This document shows positions 1-10,400 of a stretch of DNA of 64,000 nucleotides, in pieces. Position numbers and translations under genes: made by a program. This DNA is from Chitinophagaceae bacterium. GTDB taxonomy: Bacteria; Bacteroidota; Bacteroidia; Chitinophagales; Chitinophagaceae. The notes beneath the pieces are model-generated. The model searched no databases. It was not told the DNA's origin and worked only from the letters and a program-made list of their open reading frames with translations. The stretch lies in the NCBI GenBank assembly GCA_024103425.1, contig JAGFIS010000008.1, forward strand, positions 62,001 to 126,000. Reading direction: 5' to 3'. Each line of letters starts with the position of its first letter. Positions within the stretch are counted from its first letter, which is position 1.

Positions 1-1
1 T

Positions 2-469
2 GAAATGCTTATCAATATCCGGACAAATCCATTGAGTTACGGCCTGGCATTCCTTGGTGCTGTTCTGTGGTCGGCATACAGTGTAGTTACCGTTCGTATT
101 GCAAAGGGGGTAAACGGGATGACATTCTTTTTTATGTTGGTAGCTGTTGCCTTGTGGATTCAATTTTTAATTAGCGGCGGAGAAAACACGATGCAGTTCA
201 ATGCTTCATCCATTACCTACCTGCTTCTTGCCGCGGCATCTATGGGGTTGGGGTATGCAGCGTGGAATGTGGGTATTCTGCATGGGAACGTAACGCTGTT
301 GGCAGGAACTTCCAATTTTATCCCGGTATTGTCGTCAGCGATTTCGGCACTTCTGTTGGCAACGTCATTAGGACGTTCTTTTTGGCAGGGCGCTATTTTG
401 GTATGCGTGGGCTCAGTTCTTTGCCAGTTGGCAGTCAAAGAAAATTTTGGGAAGAAATTGACCACTTAA
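2..469 (+). CDS. DMT-family (YddG/EamA-like) exporter, C-terminal part (5' truncated by window)
   Basis: The reading frame is open to the window edge, so only the C-terminal half is present and the ATG at 5 need not be the start. The visible ~155 residues hold about five hydrophobic segments typical of an EamA repeat of the drug/metabolite transporter superfamily. The pattern WNVGILHGN followed by a TSNFIPVLS segment resembles YddG-type aromatic amino acid exporters. The protein would sit in the inner membrane as a small-molecule exporter. The substrate is inferred from the family only. No terminator is obvious after the stop. Confidence 0.7.
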   Translation, partial: EMLINIRTNPLSYGLAFLGAVLWSAYSVVTVRIAKGVNGMTFFFMLVAVALWIQFLISGGENTMQFNASSITYLLLAAASMGLGYAAWNVGILHGNVTLLAGTSNFIPVLSSAISALLLATSLGRSFWQGAILVCVGSVLCQLAVKENFGKKLTT

Positions 470-625
470 AATAATACCTTATAAAATCCGCATAATGGTA
501 ACTGTGGGATACTCAATTCTTACACCTCTAATTTGATTACATCATTCAATGCCGGTATAGCTATGAGATTGTGAGCATTCTTCGGAACAACCCCTTAATC
601 AAAACATTGACGGAGCAGTTCCAAA

Positions 626-1357
626 CTATTTACCAAACACTTGTTTCAGAAGATTCGTTGTCTGAGCTGCAGGATCTTTTCGGATTTTTTGTTCTTCCAA
701 ACCAATCTGGTAAAAAATACCGGCCAATGCTTTTTCCGTCACATACGATACCAGGTCAGGGTTTACCTTATCCTTGCTGAAACGGTTGTACGTTGTAAAA
801 ACAGTATTCCATGCGCTCACCGCATTTACTCCGTTCAATGATTTCTCAATGGCCGGGCGAAAGCTTTCAGTAAGGCTCGCCGTAGTGGTTTCTTTCAGGT
901 AATTGGTAGCAGCGTGATCACCCCCGGACAAAATACCTACGGCATCCTTTATACTCATCTGTTTTATTGCCGAAATAAAAATCGGTGCAGCACCTTTAGC
1001 AGCATCTTCGGCGGCGCGGTTCATGCTGAGTATGGCTTTATCCACTAATTTCCCCATGCCGATACTCCGCAGTTTTTTCTCCACTTCCTGTGCTTCTTTC
1101 GGCATGAGTATTTTGACGGCAGCATCTTTAAAAAATCCGTCAACTGCAGAAAGCTTTTCTGTTCCGTGTTTTACACCGGATTCCAGAGCCTCCTTTAAGC
1201 CTGCGGTAATCGTTTCCGGGCTCAGGTTCGACTTTGAAGTGTTGGAAGTAGTCTCGGTAGTGCCCGTAGCTTTTTTTAAAATATCTTTTAATACCTGCCC
1301 TTCTGAATTGTTGACCAGAAAAAAGCTGAAGAGAAAAACTAAAAATATTTTGTTCAT
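626..1357 (-). CDS. DUF4197 domain exported protein
   Basis: A 243-residue protein if translated from the ATG at 1357. An in-frame upstream Met at 1384 would add nine residues before an otherwise clean signal peptide (MNKIFLVFLFSFFLVNN), so the inner start was chosen. After a Ser/Thr-rich linker, residues ~40-243 match DUF4197 as I know it: helical, with an LKEALESGVKHG stretch, KILMPKEAQ, and a C-terminal LxxQVFGK. DUF4197 proteins are periplasmic or exported and have no known function. The gene stands alone between a plus-strand exporter and yggS. Confident in the family, none in a role. Confidence 0.75.
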   Translation of the reverse strand: MNKIFLVFLFSFFLVNNSEGQVLKDILKKATGTTETTSNTSKSNLSPETITAGLKEALESGVKHGTEKLSAVDGFFKDAAVKILMPKEAQEVEKKLRSIGMGKLVDKAILSMNRAAEDAAKGAAPIFISAIKQMSIKDAVGILSGGDHAATNYLKETTTASLTESFRPAIEKSLNGVNAVSAWNTVFTTYNRFSKDKVNPDLVSYVTEKALAGIFYQIGLEEQKIRKDPAAQTTNLLKQVFGK

Positions 1358-1595
1358 AGTGTGCGGTTTGAGGTGAGGAAGCATTTTATTTTCATTGAGG
1401 TTTCTTGCCGGTCAGTTCAAAATACTGTTGTCATACTCATATAAAACTGATATTAATAACGCATATCCGGTAGAGGTGTGTATTTGAATTAGGGAAATAT
1501 TAAGAGATGGGGGGACGATATGAATAAGATTAACGGGATTTACACGCAAACACAATTAGTACAGCAATCAGCTAAACTCCTGGGAAAAACAAGTT

Positions 1596-2360
1596 TTAAA
1601 TATTCTTCCCCTCATTCCAATAATAACTATCCGGATAAATTCTCTTTCCGAAAATCGCCGTGCCGACCCTTACGATAGTCGAACCTTCTTCGATAGCAGT
1701 TTCCAGATCACCACTCATACCCATAGAGAGTTCTGTGGCATCGGGCGGTAATATGCCTTCGCCGATGGCTCTGTCGCGGATGGTGCGCAGCAGGGTGAAT
1801 GAGGGGCGCACTTTCTCTGCTTCGGCAGCAAAGAGGCCGATCGTCATGAGTCCTTTAATCTTTAAAGTATCATAACTGCTAACGGCTTTTATTAAATCCA
1901 TCGCTTCATCAGGATGAGCACCAAACTTACTCTCTTCAAAAGATGTGTTTATCTGAATCATTACATCAATTGATCGTCCTTCAAACTGTAGCCGCCTGTC
2001 TAATTTCTCTGCAAGATCAAGCCGGTCAACAGTCTCAATACAATGTGCATACTTCAGCACATCCTTGATTTTATTGGTTTGCAAGTGCCCGATAAAATGC
2101 CCTTCTACAGGCAGGCCGGTCAGCAACGGCATCTTCTGTTTCAGCTCCTGAACTTTGTTTTCACCGATCAAGGTTTCGCCCTTGTCAACAGCAATCTTTA
2201 TCCGTTCTACGGGTACGGTCTTCGTTGCCAGCAGGAGTCGCACCGCATCCTCAGCATGCCCCGATTTTATGCAAGCGCTTCTGATTCTCTCTTTTACATG
2301 TAGTAAATTTTCTGATATCGCAATTACAACCGGTTCCGGAACTAAATTAACTTCATCCAT
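1596..2360 (-). CDS. YggS/PLPBP family pyridoxal-phosphate homeostasis protein
   Basis: A 254-residue single-domain alanine-racemase-fold protein that binds pyridoxal 5'-phosphate without known catalysis and buffers PLP and amino-acid pools in the cytoplasm. Visible family motifs are LLATKTVP with the PLP lysine at about K47, IGENKVQE, GHFIGHLQTNK, and near the end LSMGMSGDLETAI plus VRVGTAIFG, which bind the phosphate. Length is close to the usual ~230, with a short N-terminal extension. A TAGATTTG promoter box (2398-2405, minus) lies 37 bases upstream, and the gene is divergent from the Sco gene. Confidence 0.93.
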   Translation of the reverse strand: MDEVNLVPEPVVIAISENLLHVKERIRSACIKSGHAEDAVRLLLATKTVPVERIKIAVDKGETLIGENKVQELKQKMPLLTGLPVEGHFIGHLQTNKIKDVLKYAHCIETVDRLDLAEKLDRRLQFEGRSIDVMIQINTSFEESKFGAHPDEAMDLIKAVSSYDTLKIKGLMTIGLFAAEAEKVRPSFTLLRTIRDRAIGEGILPPDATELSMGMSGDLETAIEEGSTIVRVGTAIFGKRIYPDSYYWNEGKNI

Positions 2361-2397
2361 GCTTTACTTCTTTAATATCAACTGTTCTTCCAGCCTC

Positions 2398-2405
2398 CAA
2401 ATCTA
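2398..2405 (-). promoter_or_regulatory. TAnnTTTG -7 box for yggS-like gene
   Basis: TAGATTTG on the minus strand matches the Bacteroidota -7 consensus in full and lies 37 bases before the ATG at 2360. A -33 TTG at proper spacing is not clear. Confidence 0.5.
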
Positions 2406-2505
2406 TACCACTTCGCAGGAATATCGTTTTACCGGGTTTCATGTTGCCATCATATAACAAACTAATCATATCCCTGACACAGAGCAAGATGTTGAAAGCA
2501 ATGGC

Positions 2506-2513
2506 TAACTTTG
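2506..2513 (+). promoter_or_regulatory. TAnnTTTG -7 box abutting the Sco start codon
   Basis: TAACTTTG ends four bases before the ATG at 2518. In Bacteroidota the transcription start usually falls about 4-7 bases after this box, so the mRNA would begin at or next to the start codon. Confidence 0.5.
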
Positions 2514-2517
2514 CAGC

Positions 2518-3138
2518 ATGAAAAAGAAAATCATTTTTTATTCGGCTTTTATAGTTCTTCTCGTTGCAGGTTTTTTGCTGGCACTGTCCACTATCAAAGG
2601 GTATTTCAAGGTTGAACTGCCCAAGATGGGCTATGTGCAGGATTTTGAATTTACCGACCAGAACGGTAATACCGTTACCCAGGATAACGTCGATAATAAG
2701 GTGTACGTAGCAGAGTACTTCTTCACGACTTGTACCGGTATCTGCCCGAAGATGAATGCCAACATGAAGCTGGTTTACGATAAATTTAAAGACAGTGCCA
2801 ACTTCGCTATCCTATCTCACACCTCGATGCCTGAGACCGATTCTGTTCCTCTGATGAAAGCGTACGAAGCAAACTATGTTGGAAAAGACCCGAACAATCC
2901 AGCCAAATGGTATTTCCTCACCGGCGATAAGCACCAGTTGTATAAAATGGCGCGTGAGTCGTACCTCATCGACGATCCCACCAATAACAGCGAGAATGTC
3001 GACGACAGTTTTATCCATACTCAGTTCTTCGCACTGGTAGATCAGGAAAGAAGGGTGCGCGGTATTTACGACGGACTGAAGAAGGACGAAATTAAACTGT
3101 TGGAAAAGGATATCACCAAACTACTTACGGGTGAGTAA
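2518..3138 (+). CDS. SCO1/SenC family copper chaperone
   Basis: A 206-residue protein with one N-terminal membrane anchor (residues ~5-27) and a thioredoxin-like domain facing the periplasm. Sco proteins deliver copper to the CuA site of cytochrome c oxidase or reduce its cysteines. The copper ligands are visible: C72 and C76 in TCTGICPKMN and H167 in DSFIHTQF. Length is normal for the family. The start codon is fixed by the promoter box ending four bases upstream. No oxidase genes lie in the window. The gene is convergent with the alpha/beta hydrolase, with stops five bases apart. Confidence 0.92.
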   Translation: MKKKIIFYSAFIVLLVAGFLLALSTIKGYFKVELPKMGYVQDFEFTDQNGNTVTQDNVDNKVYVAEYFFTTCTGICPKMNANMKLVYDKFKDSANFAILSHTSMPETDSVPLMKAYEANYVGKDPNNPAKWYFLTGDKHQLYKMARESYLIDDPTNNSENVDDSFIHTQFFALVDQERRVRGIYDGLKKDEIKLLEKDITKLLTGE

Positions 3139-3143
3139 TACCG

Positions 3144-4394
3144 TTAGTGACCCTTTATAAACCCGGTTATTTTTTCTACGAGTTCAGGCATCAGCGGAGC
3201 GGTTACATCCGTGTAGGTTTTCATTTCATCAACACAACCGACGCCTCCGTCTTTGAGCACATGTGTCATTTGATTGATGATGAGTAATTCTGCCTTTTTA
3301 TTGGCACCAGCCAGCGCTTTTGCATTTGTAGTATCCACTTGCTGGTCGCATGTTCCCTGAAGAATCAGGACAGAACAATCTAACTTCTCAATTTCTTTTG
3401 CGGGGTCATACTTCAGCCAACTGATCAGATAAGGCTGGATGGAAGAAAAGAATACATTAGCCAGGCCGGTTGGGATATCTGCCACTTTCTGGCCTTCCTC
3501 CAGGGATGCAAGTATCTTATCAGTTGCTTCTTTGTAGGAGGGCATTTTGGCATTCAATTGTTTTCTTAACAAATTGCCGGCAGGGAAGCCTGCCCCTGAA
3601 ATTGAAATAAATCCGGATACCGGGACTCTCTGTGCAGCAATCATTCCTAAGAGTGACCCTTCACTATGCCCGGCAATCCAGATATTCTTGTATCCCTGAT
3701 CTTTGAAATAAGAAATGATGTTCACAACATCGTTGGCATAATCTTCAAATGACAAGTCTTCCTGTTTCAGGTTGGGCACCACACTCTTCGCAACCCCACG
3801 TTTATCATATCGGTAGCTGGAAATGCCTGCCCTATCTAAGCTTTGGGCCAACATCAGGTAACTGTTACTCCTCACTCCTAACGGATTATTACCATCTCGG
3901 TCTGTAGGACCCGAGCCTGCTACAATAATCACCAGCGGGGCTGTCTTTTTATGAAACCAAGTACTGCCCTTGATCTCAATTCCGTCTCTCATCTTGATGG
4001 AAACATCCTGCCCCTTGTCAACCGCTTCTTCTCTCATGCTCTGTTTCCTCGTAAAGCTCAAAGGCCACTTAATCCCTCCCTGGCTCCAGGAACCGGCTAT
4101 AGAGTCGTTTCCGTTAAATCTGCCTGAATAACTTCCGTTGATGGCTTCTATTTCCGCAATCAGGCTGTCTCCAGTAGCCCGGATCGCAGAGAAGGACAGT
4201 CCGAAAGCTCCCTGATCGGGGCTGTCCCAGGTTCCGGTGATAATACCGGCATCATCCTTCTTAAAATGGAATTCTATTGTAAGCTGTGCACTGCCTACAT
4301 CTAAAACGCCCTTCCAGTCTCCCTCAACATTTTGTGCACCGGCACTGCGCGTAACCGGAAATGTGAGTAAGAACAGAAGGGCGTATCTTATCAT
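3144..4394 (-). CDS. exported alpha/beta hydrolase (serine aminopeptidase S33-like)
   Basis: A 416-residue protein with a signal peptide (residues 1-20, cleavage after SAGA), a small beta-rich N-terminal domain (~22-116) common in Bacteroidota exported hydrolases, and an alpha/beta hydrolase domain (~130-416). The nucleophile is S244 in AGHSEGS. An oxyanion-type loop lies at AGSGPTDRDG (159-168). The acid is probably the Asp in LQGTCDQQVD and the base the His in INQMTHVLKD. Substrate unknown; an ester or small peptide is likely. It follows the M28 peptidase by 12 bases, so the two are probably one minus-strand operon for exported protein or peptide degradation. Confidence 0.85.
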   Translation of the reverse strand: MIRYALLFLLTFPVTRSAGAQNVEGDWKGVLDVGSAQLTIEFHFKKDDAGIITGTWDSPDQGAFGLSFSAIRATGDSLIAEIEAINGSYSGRFNGNDSIAGSWSQGGIKWPLSFTRKQSMREEAVDKGQDVSIKMRDGIEIKGSTWFHKKTAPLVIIVAGSGPTDRDGNNPLGVRSNSYLMLAQSLDRAGISSYRYDKRGVAKSVVPNLKQEDLSFEDYANDVVNIISYFKDQGYKNIWIAGHSEGSLLGMIAAQRVPVSGFISISGAGFPAGNLLRKQLNAKMPSYKEATDKILASLEEGQKVADIPTGLANVFFSSIQPYLISWLKYDPAKEIEKLDCSVLILQGTCDQQVDTTNAKALAGANKKAELLIINQMTHVLKDGGVGCVDEMKTYTDVTAPLMPELVEKITGFIKGH

Positions 4395-4406
4395 TGGTCA
4401 AAGATA

Positions 4407-5987
4407 CTATCTTCCCATTTCAGGAAGCGGAATATCTCTCTTCAGCATAGCATTTCTGTTAGCAATATCCCAGCCCACCATGAAAGTGTACTGAACACGC
4501 TTCTGCATTACATCGAAGTTGATCTTATCCACCGTATCCGACGGCTTGTGGTAATCGGCGTGGATACCATCAAAATAAAAAAGAATCGGAACACCTTTTT
4601 TAGCAAAATTGTAATGGTCGCTTCTGTAATAGATTCTTTCAGGATCATTAGGATCATTAAACTTGAAATCCAGTTCCATCTTGGTGTACTTATCATTTAT
4701 ACTCTTACTGATGGGATCGAGGTCGCTGCTCAGCTTATCGTTACCAATTACATATACATAGTTAGTGCTATCGCCGTAGTTTCTGTTGGGATCGAGCCTG
4801 CCTATCATATCGGTGTTCAGGTTTACTGTTGTTTTTTCCAGGGGAAAAACAGGGTGTTGTGAATAGTACTCACTTCCCCACAACCCTTTTTCTTCGCCAC
4901 TAACAGCAATGAATACCAGTGTTCTTCTCGGACGATGGCCGTCTTTCACCGCTCTCATAAAAGCAGCCGCCATTTCAATAACACCTGTAGTACCGCTACC
5001 ATCGTCATCGGCTCCATAGCTGATCACACCATTGCGCATTCCCAGGTGGTCATAGTGTGCAGAGAAAACTACATACTCATCTTTCAAATCAGTTCCTTCA
5101 ATATACCCGATTACGTTAGAAGCAAGTACAGAGAAGCGCTTCTTGGCATAAGAGATTTCTACATTTTTCTTGGCAGCCAACTTCACTGCAGCCATTGATC
5201 CTTTTGCATTGAAGGCATCGTTGATTTTCTTTGCGCCGGCTGTACCGAAAATATTATCGAGCTGAGCACCTTTCAGGTAAACCACCGCAGGCCGTACAGG
5301 CTCGTTTTCACGCGGAAAAGTCAAGGCATTGCTTCTGCCTGCATTGCGCAAAAAGTTGGGGAACTCCTGCATAGCAGGATCTACAAAAAGAATTGCTACC
5401 GCCCCATGATTCATGGCAGCTGTCGCTTTGCGGTTGGCGCCGAACGACCACATCGACGGGCGTGTACCACCTGAAATCAAATAGTTGTCTCCGTCTTTGG
5501 GCTCTCCATTCAACACCAGCACTACTTTACCTTTTACGTTTCTGCCTTTATAGTCAGAATATTTCTCGTCATCAATGCCATACCCGGCAAAGACAATCTC
5601 ATTGTTTTTGATTGTTGCAGCGCGGGCACTCCCTGCCAATACCAGATAATCTGTTCCCTTTACGAGGTCGGCTCCGGCCAGAGAGAAAGACTCTGAAAGA
5701 ACAGAATCTCTGTACAGCGGATATTTCTGCTGATATCCGTTCAGCGACTGAGGGGCTTTCAGTCCTATCTCTTTAAACTTGTTTTCGATATAGATGGCTG
5801 CTCTCCTCTGCCCTTCGGTACCGGTCTCACGGCCCTGCATCTGCTCCGACGCAACAATTGTCAGAACATCCTTCAGGTCTTGCTCCGTAATACTCTTAGC
5901 ATATTTCCAGCCGAGATCATTGTCCTGTGCACGGGAGGTAAGCGAGACCAGAACAAAACATACTGCAAACAGTGAAAATCGTTTCAT
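4407..5987 (-). CDS. exported M28 family zinc aminopeptidase with PA domain
   Basis: A 526-residue protein with a signal peptide (1-20), a protease-associated domain inserted at about 125-270, and an M28 peptidase domain. The two-zinc site is complete: H311 and D313 in SAHYDHLG, D327 in GADDDGSG, the catalytic pair E365/E366 in GEEKGLWGS, D393 in NTDMIGR, and a late His in DYHKPSDT. It should release N-terminal amino acids from peptides in the periplasm or outside the cell. First gene of a likely two-gene operon with the alpha/beta hydrolase. A TACTTTTA box at 6011-6018 lies 23 bases upstream. Confidence 0.93.
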   Translation of the reverse strand: MKRFSLFAVCFVLVSLTSRAQDNDLGWKYAKSITEQDLKDVLTIVASEQMQGRETGTEGQRRAAIYIENKFKEIGLKAPQSLNGYQQKYPLYRDSVLSESFSLAGADLVKGTDYLVLAGSARAATIKNNEIVFAGYGIDDEKYSDYKGRNVKGKVVLVLNGEPKDGDNYLISGGTRPSMWSFGANRKATAAMNHGAVAILFVDPAMQEFPNFLRNAGRSNALTFPRENEPVRPAVVYLKGAQLDNIFGTAGAKKINDAFNAKGSMAAVKLAAKKNVEISYAKKRFSVLASNVIGYIEGTDLKDEYVVFSAHYDHLGMRNGVISYGADDDGSGTTGVIEMAAAFMRAVKDGHRPRRTLVFIAVSGEEKGLWGSEYYSQHPVFPLEKTTVNLNTDMIGRLDPNRNYGDSTNYVYVIGNDKLSSDLDPISKSINDKYTKMELDFKFNDPNDPERIYYRSDHYNFAKKGVPILFYFDGIHADYHKPSDTVDKINFDVMQKRVQYTFMVGWDIANRNAMLKRDIPLPEMGR

Positions 5988-6010
5988 GAATTTATTTTTT
6001 TTGTAAGGGT

Positions 6011-6018
6011 TAAAAGTA
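6011..6018 (-). promoter_or_regulatory. probable -7 box for M28 peptidase operon
   Basis: TACTTTTA on the minus strand matches seven of eight positions of TAnnTTTG and lies 23 bases before the ATG at 5987. Confidence 0.35.
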
Positions 6019-6061
6019 ATGATAAACTAAAAAACCATCTGACCGTTTATGGAATTTTATC

Positions 6062-6511
6062 TCAGCATGAAATCTTATCCACGCGGCGTTCGTGCCGTCC
6101 GCCTTCAAACTCAGTACCCATAAACACTTCTACCATCTTTATTGCCTCTTCTACCGGAACAAACCTGGCAGGCAGGCAAATGATATTGGCATTGTTATGC
6201 TTGCGGGCAAGCTCAGACAGTTCTTCAGTCCAACAAAGCGCTGCCCTTATTCCCTGATGTTTATTGGCTGTCATCGCTACACCGTTACCACTGCCACAGA
6301 TGAGAATACCGAAAGCCGCACCTCCGTCTTCTACTGCAGAAGCTACCGGATGGGCAAAGTCAGGATAATCTGTAGAGTCGGTTGAATGGGTCCCGAAATC
6401 TTTATAAGGAATGTTCTTTTTCTTCAAAAAAAAGATGACGGATTCTTTGTACTCAAATCCGGCATGGTCGCTGCCGATAGCTACAGGCAACCCCTTATTA
6501 AAAACATACAT
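6062..6511 (-). CDS. rpiB: ribose-5-phosphate isomerase B
   Basis: A 149-residue cytoplasmic enzyme of the RpiB/LacA family, interconverting ribose 5-phosphate and ribulose 5-phosphate in the pentose phosphate pathway. Signature residues are D15/H16 in GSDHAGFEYK, C72 in ICGSGNGVAM (the proton-transferring cysteine and phosphate loop), and NKHQGIRAALC. Length is normal. It is monocistronic, with a TATCTTTA box (6533-6540, minus strand) 21 bases upstream. Confidence 0.95.
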   Translation of the reverse strand: MYVFNKGLPVAIGSDHAGFEYKESVIFFLKKKNIPYKDFGTHSTDSTDYPDFAHPVASAVEDGGAAFGILICGSGNGVAMTANKHQGIRAALCWTEELSELARKHNNANIICLPARFVPVEEAIKMVEVFMGTEFEGGRHERRVDKISC

Positions 6512-6532
6512 AACTGAAAGGCTTTAAAAAAA

Positions 6533-6540
6533 TAAAGATA
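6533..6540 (-). promoter_or_regulatory. probable -7 box for rpiB
   Basis: TATCTTTA on the minus strand matches seven of eight consensus positions, 21 bases before the start codon. Confidence 0.35.
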
Positions 6541-6614
6541 AGTGATTGAATATTCTGAATATGAAAGCAGACGCTTTTCTTCTGGTTGCAAATAAAGTTC
6601 AATTTTTTATTAAC

Positions 6615-6622
6615 TACTTTTG
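6615..6622 (+). promoter_or_regulatory. TAnnTTTG -7 box for Cu/Zn SOD gene
   Basis: TACTTTTG matches the consensus in full. It lies inside the frame that would start at a TTG at 6586, which argues that translation starts downstream at the ATG at 6682. Confidence 0.5.
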
Positions 6623-6681
6623 CATTCCTTATTTTTTATCCGATTTCCTTCACAATTATTAAAATAAACAATCAATTTAAA

Positions 6682-7263
6682 ATGAAACAATTCTTGAATT
6701 TCACAGTTGCCTTTACTTTATTGATTGGCACAAGTGCTTTATTCTCATGCAACTCAGGTAACCAGTCTGAAGAAGCAGAAACTACAAAAACCACAGAAAC
6801 AGTTGCGCTTCCCTCAGCAGTCGGAGAGATTACTGCCAGCTATATCGACACATTGGTAGAAGGTAAGGCTGTGTTTACCACTCTTGAAGATGGAAAAGTA
6901 AATCTGGAACTGACCTTGCACATTCCTGCAAAAGCCAACAAGGAAGTAGCCGTTCACCTGCACGAGCATGGCGACTGCGGCGAAATGGGCAACAACGCTC
7001 ACGGACACTGGAATCCGACCAACTCTGAGCACGGCAAATGGGGCAGCGAGCAGTTCCACCGCGGTGATATCGGCAACGTGAGCCTCGATGCCGATGGTAA
7101 TGCTAAATTTCAAATGCAGACAGACCTCTGGGCTGTCGGTGGTGAAGACAGCACAAAAAATATTGTGAACAGAGCCGTAATCGTACACGGAGGCGTTGAC
7201 GACTATGTAACACAACCAACAGGGAATGCCGGTAACAGGATCGGCTGTGCAGTTATAAAATAA
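6682..7263 (+). CDS. Cu/Zn superoxide dismutase lipoprotein
   Basis: A 193-residue lipoprotein (lipobox ALFSC, C23) that converts superoxide to peroxide in the periplasm or at the cell surface. Copper ligands H92 and H94 in VHLHEHGDC, the bridging and zinc His/Asp residues in NAHGHWNP and SEHGKWG, the disulfide Cys C99 and a final Cys in GNRIGCAVIK are all present. An upstream in-frame TTG (6586) would add 32 residues, but the promoter box at 6615-6622 lies within that stretch, so the ATG at 6682 was chosen. A strong terminator follows. Confidence 0.93.
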   Translation: MKQFLNFTVAFTLLIGTSALFSCNSGNQSEEAETTKTTETVALPSAVGEITASYIDTLVEGKAVFTTLEDGKVNLELTLHIPAKANKEVAVHLHEHGDCGEMGNNAHGHWNPTNSEHGKWGSEQFHRGDIGNVSLDADGNAKFQMQTDLWAVGGEDSTKNIVNRAVIVHGGVDDYVTQPTGNAGNRIGCAVIK

Positions 7264-7278
7264 CTTTCTCCGGCACAG

Positions 7279-7335
7279 TGCCCGTAAGGGGTTTCAGCTT
7301 ATAGACTGATGCCTTTTACGGGCATTATTTTTTCT
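7279..7335 (+). terminator. rho-independent terminator after Cu/Zn SOD
   Basis: Inverted repeat TGCCCGTAA (7279-7287) / TTACGGGCA (7316-7324), followed by a T-rich tract. Confidence 0.8.
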
Positions 7336-7439
7336 TATTCGGGTTAAATATGAAAAATCACCGCTTTTTTCTATCTTACATTCATAAATCCACTATTCAG
7401 GAACAAAATTTATTGAATCACAGTATTTATAATCACTCT

Positions 7440-10400
7440 ATGAAGAAGACTTACCTGATCGCGGTTACGCTTCTATTCGGCCTTATTTCTTTCAATTCTT
7501 CTTACGGACAAAATATCACCCCCGAAAGGGCATTGGTTTTCCTGTCTGAAAATCTGGAAGCATTGAATTTGAGTAAAGAAGACCTTCAGAACTCTGAAGT
7601 GAGAAGCGCACATACCGATAAGCTCTCCGGTGTAAACCTTGTTTACCTGCAACAATATTATCAGGGCCTTCCTGTATATAATGCCCTGCAGGTGATTGCT
7701 TTTAAAAATAATAAGGTAGTAAGTTCTACCGGAAAAAGGCTCTACGGAATTGAAGAAGCAGCAGGAGCACAAAAAGCAGCACCGGCTCTCCCGGCTAAAG
7801 AAGCCGTAACGCTTGCAGCAAAGGCTGTAAAACTCCCGGCAGATATTTTTAATGCTCAACCGCTTACTGTCTCCAGACAAAGTCCGGACGGCAGAATTAC
7901 AGAGTTCGGCGAGTCAACAGTCATGCGCGAAAATATTACTGCCGAACTGATGTGGGTACCCGATGACCTCGGAAACGTAAGACTCGGATGGGAAATAAAA
8001 TTAGTTCCCTTCAGTTCATCCGACTACTGGCTGGTAAGGGTGGATGCTACAACGGGAAATATTCTGGGCAAAGATAACAACACTATTTATTGCAATTGGG
8101 ATACTCCCGAACTTATACCCGGAGCTGCCCAAAAGCCGGATAATTTGTTTTTAGGTCTCTCTGTTCCTTCAGTTCAGAAACTGGCACCAGCCATCAAAAC
8201 AGCCCCTGCATCTGCTTTTGATGTCAATTCAGCTCAATACAATGTAATTCCTTTTCCCGCCATGAGTCCTGAACATAACGGAGGTACTATATCTGTTGTA
8301 ACCAATCCGTGGACACTGGCAGGCCCGGGAAATGATGCCACCACTCTTAAATGGCATAATGACGGTACTACTGAATACAATATTACCCGCGGAAATAATG
8401 TCCTGGCAAGAGAGAATATAAACAATGACAATAACGGGCAACCTGCTACATCTTCATCTGCATTGCCTGACCTTTCATTTAATTTTCCGTTCAACCCCAA
8501 CAGTTCGCCGACGGGCAGTGACAATATGAACCTGGCAATAACTAATCTCTTCTATTGGAACAACATCATGCACGACCTCACGTACCAATACGGATTTGAT
8601 GAAGTTGCAGGTAATTTCCAGGCCAGCAACATGGGGAGAGGGGCCGGTAATCCGAAAGCAAAAGAAAACGATTACGTAATTGCCAATGCACAGGACGGAA
8701 GCGGCACCAACAACGCAAGTTTTGCGACCGGAGTAGATGGTGTCAATCCCACTATGCGGATGTTCCTTTGGAGCCCAAGTCCATATAAAACTCTACATAT
8801 TAATGCACCTTCATTTATAGAAACAGATGTTTTCGCAATAGAAAGCAATCTCAGTCTGAACAATAAACTTGAAGACGTCGGACCAGTAACAAACAACCTG
8901 GTTTTATATATAGACGACACCCCGGAGGGCAAAAGCTTAGCATGTGCCACACCTGCGAACGCTGCTCAGTTAAACGGCAGAATCGCAGTAATCGACAGGG
9001 GAGACTGCGCATTCACCGAAAAAATAAAAAATGCTCAAAATGCCGGGGCTATTGGTGTTATTGTGATAAACACTGACAATACAGGTATTACCATGTCGGG
9101 CGACGATAACTCTATCACCATTCCGGCGGTAGCCATTCTCAATTCAGATGGCAATGTTTTGAAGTCAATAATGGCTTCTTATACCATCAATGTTACGCTT
9201 AAAGCAAGCCAGGATTTAGACGGAGATCTGGATAACGGAATTATAGCACACGAGTACGCCCACGGTATTTCAGTACGCCTTACCGGCGGGCAAGATGTTA
9301 TTTCCTGCCTGAACAATCAGGAACAAATGGGCGAAGGCTGGAGCGATTATTATTCAATAATGATTACACACGACTGGGCAAACGCTTCTGTCACTGATGG
9401 AAACATACCAGTAGCTGTGGGAACCTATGTTTTGGGAGAGAATCCCGAAGACGGATACGGCATCAGAAACTACCGCTATACAACCGACATGGGTGAAAAC
9501 CCATGGACCTATGATATGCTCGAGCCTGCGCACGCTTCATCTCCTCACGTTGTGGGAGAACTATGGGCTACCACACTATGGCATATGACGTGGAACATGA
9601 TCGAACAGGAAGGTATTATTAATACTAACCTGTTTGATGCAACTGCAGAAGGTGCTAACTCAGATGCCCTTAAACTTGTTACGCTGGGGCTGAAGTTACA
9701 GCCTTGCAGCCCCGGATTCCTCGATGGCAGAGACGCTTTGCTAAAAGCAGACGAAATACTTTTCGATGGCAAGTACAGTTGTGCCATCTGGGATGCTTTT
9801 GCAAAAAGAGGGATGGGGGTTGACGCAGTACAAGGAAGCTCTAACAGTTTGGGGGATCAGGTTGCTGACTTCACCAAACCCAATGGTGCACTCATTAAGA
9901 AAACCGTTGATAAAATCACCGCGCCGCAAAACGACATATTGACTTATACGTTTAATATTCAGGCACAGTGTGAGCCAATATCAGGATTCAAGGTTGTTGA
10001 TACACTTGCTCCTAACGTTACTTATGTCAGCGGAGGAACTTATAACCCAGGAAACAGAACTGTTACACTTAACGTGCCGAGCCTCAATGCAGGGGAGTCT
10101 GCTTCTCTTACTTTGAAAGTAAAAATCAATACAGGCACTTACTTTGTTTCTACGAATTTGTTCTCTGAAACAATCCCAACGAACTCAATGCCTGCAAGCC
10201 TCGTTGCTACTACTAGCGATGAAACCAAAAACTGGGCTCCACACACCAACAATTATTCGGCACCATACTCACTCAGGACTACTCCATCAAATGTTGTAGC
10301 AGAACAAACACTGACTTCTGCCAATGCGGTTACAATCAGCGATCACGTTCAGCTCAGCTTCTACCACATGTATTCTTTTGAAAAGCAGAAAGACGGGGGT

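Noticed and set aside
2353..2442. 29-codon minus-strand frame overlapping the yggS-like start
   Set aside because: It crosses the full-consensus promoter box at 2398-2405 and has no recognisable protein pattern; most likely chance.
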